DNA of 64,000 bases, from assembly GCF_004363095.1 (NCBI RefSeq), contig NZ_SNYO01000003.1:124001-188000 (forward strand). Direction: 5' to 3'. Below the pieces are notes generated by a model. The model saw only the letters and a list, made by a program, of their open reading frames with translations. It was not told where the DNA came from and searched no databases. Source of the DNA: Actinomycetospora succinea. Lineage in GTDB: Bacteria > Actinomycetota > Actinomycetes > Mycobacteriales > Pseudonocardiaceae. The position numbers were made by a program, and so were the translations under genes. This document shows positions 59,417-64,000 of this stretch, piece after piece; the stretch's first letter is position 1; every line of letters begins with the position of its first letter.

Positions 59417-60448
59417 GTGAAGGCGACCCTGATCTACGGAGCCGGCGACATCCGCGTCGAGGACGTCCCGGACCCGACCCTGCAGAGCTCCACCGACGCG
59501 ATCGTGCGGATCACGCACTCGTGCATCTGCGGCAGCGACCTGTGGCCGTACAAGAGCCGCGAGCAGACCGAGCAGGGCGACCGCATCGGCCACGAGTTCA
59601 TCGGCGTGGTCGAGGAGATCGGCTCGGACGTGAGCCGCATCCGGAAGGGCGACCTGGTCGTCGCGCCGTTCTTCTACGCCGACGGCACCTGCGAGTACTG
59701 CCGCGCCGGCCTCACCAGCGCCTGCCCGAACGGCAGCGCCTGGGGCGCCGAGACCGACGGCGGCCAGGGCGAGGCGGCGCGCGTCCCGTTCGCCGACGCG
59801 TCGCTGATGAAGCTCACCGTGCCCCACGACTCGGCGCTGATGCCGAGCCTGCTGACCCTCTCCGACGTCTTCGGCACCGGCCACCACGCCGCGGTGTCGG
59901 CGCAGGTCGGGCCCGGCAAGGACGTCGTGGTGATCGGGGACGGCGCCGTCGGCCTGCTCGGCGTGCTGGCGTCGAAGCGCCTCGGCGCCGAGCGGATCGT
60001 GCTCATGGGCCGACACAAGGACCGCACCGACCTCGGCCGCGAGTTCGGCGCCACCGACGTCGTCTCCGAGCGGGGCGAGGAGGGCGAGCAGAAGGTCCGC
60101 GACCTCCTCGGCACCGACGGCGTGCACTCGGCGATCGAGGCCGTCGGCTACGAGCAGTCGCTGACCTCGGCGATCAACCTCACCAAGCCCGGCGGGCACG
60201 TCGGCATCGTCGGCGTGCCGCAGAGCGGCGAGCTGCCGAACCTGGCGCAGAAGTTCATGAAGAACGTGACCGTGGCCGGCGGCATCGCCCCGACCCAGGC
60301 GAACATGTACGAGCTGCTGCCCGACGTCCTCGACGGGCAGGTCGAGCCGGGCAAGGTCTTCGACCGCGAGATCCCGCTCGCCGAGACCCCCGACGGTTAC
60401 CGGGCGATGAACGACCGCGAAGCGCTCAAGGTGCTCGTGCGGCCCTGA
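59417..60448 (+). CDS. Zinc-dependent alcohol dehydrogenase family protein
   Basis: A 343-residue MDR enzyme. The catalytic zinc motif is HSCICGSDLW with GHEFIGVVEEIG, and the structural-site segment CEYCRAGLTSAC has only three Cys. The Rossmann motif VVVIGDGAVGLLGV follows. The GTG at 59417 has a GAGGAGGA site. It likely oxidises an alcohol or aldehyde with NAD(P). A terminator follows. Confidence 0.9.
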   Translation: MKATLIYGAGDIRVEDVPDPTLQSSTDAIVRITHSCICGSDLWPYKSREQTEQGDRIGHEFIGVVEEIGSDVSRIRKGDLVVAPFFYADGTCEYCRAGLTSACPNGSAWGAETDGGQGEAARVPFADASLMKLTVPHDSALMPSLLTLSDVFGTGHHAAVSAQVGPGKDVVVIGDGAVGLLGVLASKRLGAERIVLMGRHKDRTDLGREFGATDVVSERGEEGEQKVRDLLGTDGVHSAIEAVGYEQSLTSAINLTKPGGHVGIVGVPQSGELPNLAQKFMKNVTVAGGIAPTQANMYELLPDVLDGQVEPGKVFDREIPLAETPDGYRAMNDREALKVLVRP

Positions 60449-60456
60449 CACCCCGG

Positions 60457-60505
60457 AGCGAGGGACGCCCGCGCTGCTCCCGACGCAGCGAAGGCGTCCC
60501 TCGCT
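60457..60505. terminator. Bidirectional terminator
   Basis: AGCGAGGGACGCC (60457-60469) and GGCGTCCCTCGCT (60493-60505) form a 13-base stem. The loop contains a second GCGCTGC/GCAGCG pair. It lies between convergent genes. Confidence 0.8.
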
Positions 60506-60510
60506 GCGCC

Positions 60511-62262
60511 TCAGGTCCGGCGCAGGAAGCGCAGCAGCGCCGGCGGGCGCCCGCCGTACCCCTCGGCCTCGAAGGCGGCGACGGCGATACGGGGCAGGTC
60601 GCGCACGGCGTCGAAGACCAGGAACCGCGGCACCCACGCCGGCCCGAACCGGGTGTTGAAGCGGTAGAGCGAGTCGATCTGCCACCACCGTGACGCCGTG
60701 CGCAGCAGGCGCGCCCAGAGCCGCGCCACGGGCCCGGCGCCGATCTTCTCGCCGCGCTCCAGGGCCGACCGGAACACGGCGAAGTTCAGCGACACCCGGT
60801 CGACGCCGAGGCCGCGGCAGGCGCCGAGGAGGTCGGCGATGAGCAGCTCGTTCAGCCCGTTGTCGGGCACCGCGGGGTCGCGGATCATGAGGTCGAGCGA
60901 GAGCCCGTCGTCGCCCCAGGGCACGAACTGCAGCAGCCCGCGCACCTCGTCCTCCGCGGTGGCGACGACCAGCACACCCGCGGGGTCGGACTCGCCGTCC
61001 GCGACCCGGGACAGCGCCATCGAGAACCCGCGCTCGGCGGGCCCGCCGCGCCACCGGGACACCAGCTCGCGCAGCTGCGCGAGCTCCTCGGACGGCACGT
61101 CGCGGACGCGCCGCACGGTGGTCGCGTAGCCGGCCCGCTGGATGCGGGACACGGCCTGGCGGACGGTGCGCATCGACCGGCCCTGCAGCGAGAACGTGGC
61201 GACGTCGACGACCGCCTCGTCGCCGAGCTCCAGCGCGTCCAGCCCGCCCTCGCGCAGCCACACGCGCGCACCGGACTCCGAGCAGCCCAGCACCGCGGGC
61301 ACCCAGCCGTAGCGGCGGCAGACGGCGAGGAACTCGGTGATCGCGCCGGGCCAGGCCTCGAGATCGCCGAGCGGGTCGCCCGACGCCAGCGCCACCCCCG
61401 CGACGACCCGGTACGCCACCGCCGCCTTGCCCGACGACGAGAACACCACCGACTTGTCCCGGCGCAGCGCGAAGTAGCCCAGCGAGTCGGCCTTGCCGTG
61501 GCGCGTGAGCAGCTCGCGGATCCGGTCGCCCTCCTCGGCGGTCAGCGCCGGGCGCGGCTCCGAGGAGCGCAGCAGGAAGTAGCCGCCGAGCACGAGCGCG
61601 GCGACGCCGAACGACAGGCCGAGCACGGCGGTGAGGTCGTCGAACCACCCGGCCCGGAACTCCACGGGGCCGCTGACGCCGACGAGCGAGAGGCCCGCCT
61701 GCGCGAGCTTGTCCTCCACGCTCGGTCCCCCGGCGAGCAGCGAGGGGCGCACGAGCAGCAGCAGGAAGACGGTGACGAAGCCCCCGAGCAGCATCTGGAC
61801 GACGACGCGGAGGGCGGCCAGGCGCCCGACGGGGTCGGGCAGCGCCGTGAACTCGCGGCGGGTCAGCAGCAGGCCGGCGAGCAGGACGGCGACGACGATC
61901 GTCGGCACCAGGGCGTGGCGCCCGACGATGTGCGAGACGACCAGCAGCACGCAGGCCACGACCGCGAGCTGCCACGCCCGCCGTTTCCGCCGGCGCAGGC
62001 CCGTGGCCAGCATCATCAGGCCGACGCCGAGGGTCGCGACGACGACCGCACCGACCAGCGTGGCCTCGGGCGGCAGACCGAACCAGGTCGCCGGCTGCAG
62101 CCGCCGGCGCAGCAGCGGCGTGAGGAGCGAGAGGACGGTGAGCAGGCCCGCCACGCGCGCCGCCCACGTCACCACCCGGGCGACACGACGGCCCCGGAAC
62201 CGGGCGAAGCGACCCTCGACGGCGGCCGTCGTGGGGCGATCGGCCCGCACCCCCGACGTCAT
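60511..62262 (-). CDS. MprF-like membrane protein with phosphatidylglycerol lysyltransferase (DUF2156) domain
   Basis: A 583-residue protein. The N-terminal 240 residues carry about six membrane helices. The C-terminal DUF2156 domain (about 255-570) has LTRHGKADSLGYFALRRDKSVVF, ASGDPLG, SMRTVRQAVSRIQRAGY and LNELLIADLLGACRGLGVDRVSLNFAVF. It likely transfers an amino acid from tRNA to a lipid or other acceptor. No lysyl-tRNA synthetase domain is fused, unlike mycobacterial LysX. The ATG at 62262 follows GGAGG; a GTG at 62283 lacks one. Confidence 0.87.
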   Translation of the reverse strand: MTSGVRADRPTTAAVEGRFARFRGRRVARVVTWAARVAGLLTVLSLLTPLLRRRLQPATWFGLPPEATLVGAVVVATLGVGLMMLATGLRRRKRRAWQLAVVACVLLVVSHIVGRHALVPTIVVAVLLAGLLLTRREFTALPDPVGRLAALRVVVQMLLGGFVTVFLLLLVRPSLLAGGPSVEDKLAQAGLSLVGVSGPVEFRAGWFDDLTAVLGLSFGVAALVLGGYFLLRSSEPRPALTAEEGDRIRELLTRHGKADSLGYFALRRDKSVVFSSSGKAAVAYRVVAGVALASGDPLGDLEAWPGAITEFLAVCRRYGWVPAVLGCSESGARVWLREGGLDALELGDEAVVDVATFSLQGRSMRTVRQAVSRIQRAGYATTVRRVRDVPSEELAQLRELVSRWRGGPAERGFSMALSRVADGESDPAGVLVVATAEDEVRGLLQFVPWGDDGLSLDLMIRDPAVPDNGLNELLIADLLGACRGLGVDRVSLNFAVFRSALERGEKIGAGPVARLWARLLRTASRWWQIDSLYRFNTRFGPAWVPRFLVFDAVRDLPRIAVAAFEAEGYGGRPPALLRFLRRT

Positions 62263-62286
62263 GTGTCCTCCGGCAGCGTCCACGCG

Positions 62287-63039
62287 TCAGCGCAGATGTG
62301 TATCCAACCAGTTGAGCACCCGGCTGCGCGCCTCCATCTTGGTCGCTTCGTCGGAGTTCCCCTCGTCCAGGGGATCCGGCTGGTCCGCCGCACGCTCGTC
62401 GGTGTCGAACCGGTGCTCGCGCGAGGGGTAGACGACCACGTCGACCACACGGCCAGAGGCGTGCGCCGCCTCGCGGAGACGGTCGACGTCGGCGGGGTCG
62501 ACCGGGTCCCCGCGCTCGCCGTAGAGCCCGAGCCAGGGGCAGGTCAGCTCGCCGACGACGTCGACCAGCGCCGGCAGCCCCGTCGACAGGGACTGCGAGA
62601 CGCCCGCCGCGGAGACCGTCACGACGGCGCCGAGCGAGCGCTGGGCGGCGACGACGAGCGCGGCCGTGGCGCCGAGGTCGAAGCCGACCACGCCCATGCG
62701 GTCGGAGCTGATCCCGCGGTCGGCGAGCATCCCGAACGCGGCGTCGGAGTCGGCGAGCACCGACTCGCCCGAGATCTTGGCAACGGCGCGGTCGACGGCC
62801 TCCTCGTCGCCGGTCTGCTCGTCGATGCCGGGGTCGTCGCGGTGGTACAGGTGGGGCGCGACCGCCAGCCAGCCCTCCCCCGCGAGGGCCTGGGCGATCG
62901 CCTGGGTGCGGGACGTGACACCCCGCGACTCGTGGAGGACCACCACACCGCCGCGCACCGCACCGTCCGGCTCGGCGATCGTCACCCGCAGTTGGGTCTC
63001 GTCGACCAGAGGGATGGTCTCGGTGTGGGTCCCCGTCAT
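62287..63039 (-). CDS. Dienelactone hydrolase-like protein with Asp at the nucleophile site
   Basis: A 250-residue alpha/beta hydrolase of the DLH family. LHESRG carries the family Glu, GDPVDP the Asp and REHRFD the His. The nucleophile elbow reads GVVGFDLGA, with Asp where DLH has Cys and relatives have Ser. Asp nucleophiles are known in haloalkane and fluoroacetate dehalogenases and in epoxide hydrolases of this fold. The ATG at 63039 follows GGAAGG. Substrate unknown. Confidence 0.82.
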   Translation of the reverse strand: MTGTHTETIPLVDETQLRVTIAEPDGAVRGGVVVLHESRGVTSRTQAIAQALAGEGWLAVAPHLYHRDDPGIDEQTGDEEAVDRAVAKISGESVLADSDAAFGMLADRGISSDRMGVVGFDLGATAALVVAAQRSLGAVVTVSAAGVSQSLSTGLPALVDVVGELTCPWLGLYGERGDPVDPADVDRLREAAHASGRVVDVVVYPSREHRFDTDERAADQPDPLDEGNSDEATKMEARSRVLNWLDTHLR

Positions 63040-63131
63040 GCGTTCAGCCTTCCACGTCCGGAGGGGGGCGTGCCCGGCGCCCGGGCGATCTCCGTGGCCG
63101 GGACGGCGCACGACGCCGGGCGTTTACCGTG

Positions 63132-64000
63132 GTGACCGTGCCCGTGCGCCTGCGTGACGACCTCGCCGCCCTCCCCACCTACGTCGCCGGTCGCACCGTG
63201 CCCGGCGCCGTGAAGCTCGCGAGCAACGAGATGGCGCTGCCGCCCCTGCCGGCGGTGCTGTCCGCGATCCACCGCGCCGTCGAGGCCGGCAACCGCTACC
63301 CCGACATCGCGGTGACGACGCTCACAGCGCGCCTGGCCGAGCACCACGGCGTCGACCCGGCCCGGATCGCCGTCGGCACCGGGTCGGTGGCCCTGTGCGG
63401 GCAGCTGGTCCAGGCGGTCTGCGCGCCCGGCGACGAGGTCGTGTTCGCCTGGCGCTCGTTCGAGGCCTACCCGATCGTCGCGCTGGCGGGCCACGCGCGG
63501 GCCGTGCGGGTGCCGCTGGACGCGGGCCACGTCCACGACCTCGACGCGATGGCGGACGCGATCACCGACCGGACGCGCCTGGTCTTCGTCTGCAACCCCA
63601 ACAACCCGACCGGCACCGCCGTCGACGAGACCGCGCTGCGCGCCTTCCTCGACCGCGTCCCGGACGACGTCCTGGTGGTGCTCGACGAGGCCTACCGCGA
63701 GTTCGTGTCCGACCCGGCCGTCCCCGACGGGCTCGCGCTCGCCGAGGAGTACGACAACATCTGCGTGCTGCGGACCTTCTCCAAGGCCCACCGGCTCGCC
63801 GGGCTGCGCGTCGGCTACGCCGTCGGGCCGGCCGAGCTCGCGGCCGCGCTGCGCGGGGTCGCGGTGCCGTTCGGGGTGTCGACGCCGGCGCAGGCCGGGG
63901 CGCTCGCCGCGCTCGACCACCTCGACGAGCTGCTCGCGGACTGCGCGGGCGCGGTCTCCGAGGTCGCGCGGATGACCGCCGAGCTGCGCTCGATGGGATA
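63132..64000 (+). CDS. hisC: Histidinol-phosphate aminotransferase family protein (3' truncated)
   Basis: The frame runs off the right end; about 289 residues are visible. It is a class I/II PLP aminotransferase of the HisC/aromatic transaminase branch: PTYVAGRTVPGAVKLASNE, RYPDIAV, VFVCNPNNPTGT, VVLDEAYREF, and the PLP-binding LRTFSKAHRLAGLRVGYAV. It serves histidine or phenylalanine synthesis. GTG codons at 63132, 63138 and 63144 are all possible starts, with no clear ribosome site; 63132 fits the family. Confidence 0.88.
   Translation, partial: MTVPVRLRDDLAALPTYVAGRTVPGAVKLASNEMALPPLPAVLSAIHRAVEAGNRYPDIAVTTLTARLAEHHGVDPARIAVGTGSVALCGQLVQAVCAPGDEVVFAWRSFEAYPIVALAGHARAVRVPLDAGHVHDLDAMADAITDRTRLVFVCNPNNPTGTAVDETALRAFLDRVPDDVLVVLDEAYREFVSDPAVPDGLALAEEYDNICVLRTFSKAHRLAGLRVGYAVGPAELAAALRGVAVPFGVSTPAQAGALAALDHLDELLADCAGAVSEVARMTAELRSMG

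Noticed and set aside
59075-62167. Minus-strand ORF of 1030 codons spanning two tRNA genes and the alcohol dehydrogenase
   Set aside because: It runs through tRNAs and in a shadow frame of the MprF-like gene; translation is low complexity.

Overview
This window is about 64 kb of very GC-rich actinobacterial chromosome. Several features point to a Pseudonocardiales-like organism (Pseudonocardia or Actinomycetospora type; inference, moderate confidence). These are F420-type enzymes, an MftD homologue, a DUF222/13E12 HNH protein with an actinobacterial LexA box, LCP and Pro-rich PBP cell-wall enzymes, a Ku protein with a lysine-rich tail, a TadA plus TadA-associated protein pair, and frequent GTG starts with 4-nt stop/start overlaps. 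No prophage, insertion sequence or CRISPR array was seen. Both ends cut genes: an oxidoreductase on the left and an aminotransferase on the right.

Layout. 1-3.8 kb: Gfo/Idh/MocA oxidoreductases, a ROK regulator and an F420-type (LLM) oxidoreductase, probably sugar or polyol metabolism. 4.0-8.6 kb: an exported molybdenum hydroxylase with its [2Fe-2S] subunit, followed directly by tatA-tatC-tatB. 8.6-13.7 kb: a DUF429-like protein, a small secreted protein, a fusion of a lysine-less DNA-ligase domain to a LytS-type histidine kinase, and an ECF sigma/anti-sigma pair. 13.7-21.7 kb: a LacI-type regulator with two operators, an MftD homologue, tRNA-Ser, tadA with its partner, an M20 amidohydrolase, tyrA and a LexA-controlled HNH gene. 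21.7-27.2 kb: a second lysine-less ligase-like protein divergent from ku, a copper chaperone, a DJ-1/PfpI protein, a lipoprotein beta-propeller and an LCP ligase. 27.4-34.8 kb: a TetR regulator divergent from a Baeyer-Villiger monooxygenase/SDR/P450 set, then an Hsp70-like NBD protein, a Nei-type glycosylase and an EEP hydrolase.

34.8-39.3 kb: a cobalamin-riboswitch operon on the minus strand (small unknown gene, cobC, a bluB-cobT fusion, and a cobA/precorrin-2 dehydrogenase fusion). 39.4-43.2 kb: fhs-fchA-asparaginase-LuxR on the minus strand. 43.4-50.6 kb: cutinase, AEC transporter, mobA, PPOX, cupin, and a large class A PBP. 51-59 kb: SDR, acetamidase, a membrane serine/threonine kinase, DUF1707, DUF3048, CsbD, VOC proteins and several small unknowns. 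59.0-64 kb: tRNA-Arg(ACG), tRNA-Ser(GCT), a zinc alcohol dehydrogenase, an MprF-like synthase, a dienelactone-hydrolase-like protein and a hisC-type aminotransferase.

The strongest candidate for something undescribed is the 587-aa ligase/histidine-kinase fusion at 9967-11730. Its adenylation lysine is a valine, while the kinase phospho-acceptor and ATP-binding boxes look intact. A second ligase-like protein beside ku has also lost that lysine. Other leads are the molybdenum hydroxylase travelling with its own Tat translocase, a Nei glycosylase without its N-terminal proline, a DLH-fold protein with Asp at the nucleophile position, and a probable CTG start in fchA. All calls come from reading the sequence; no database search was run.
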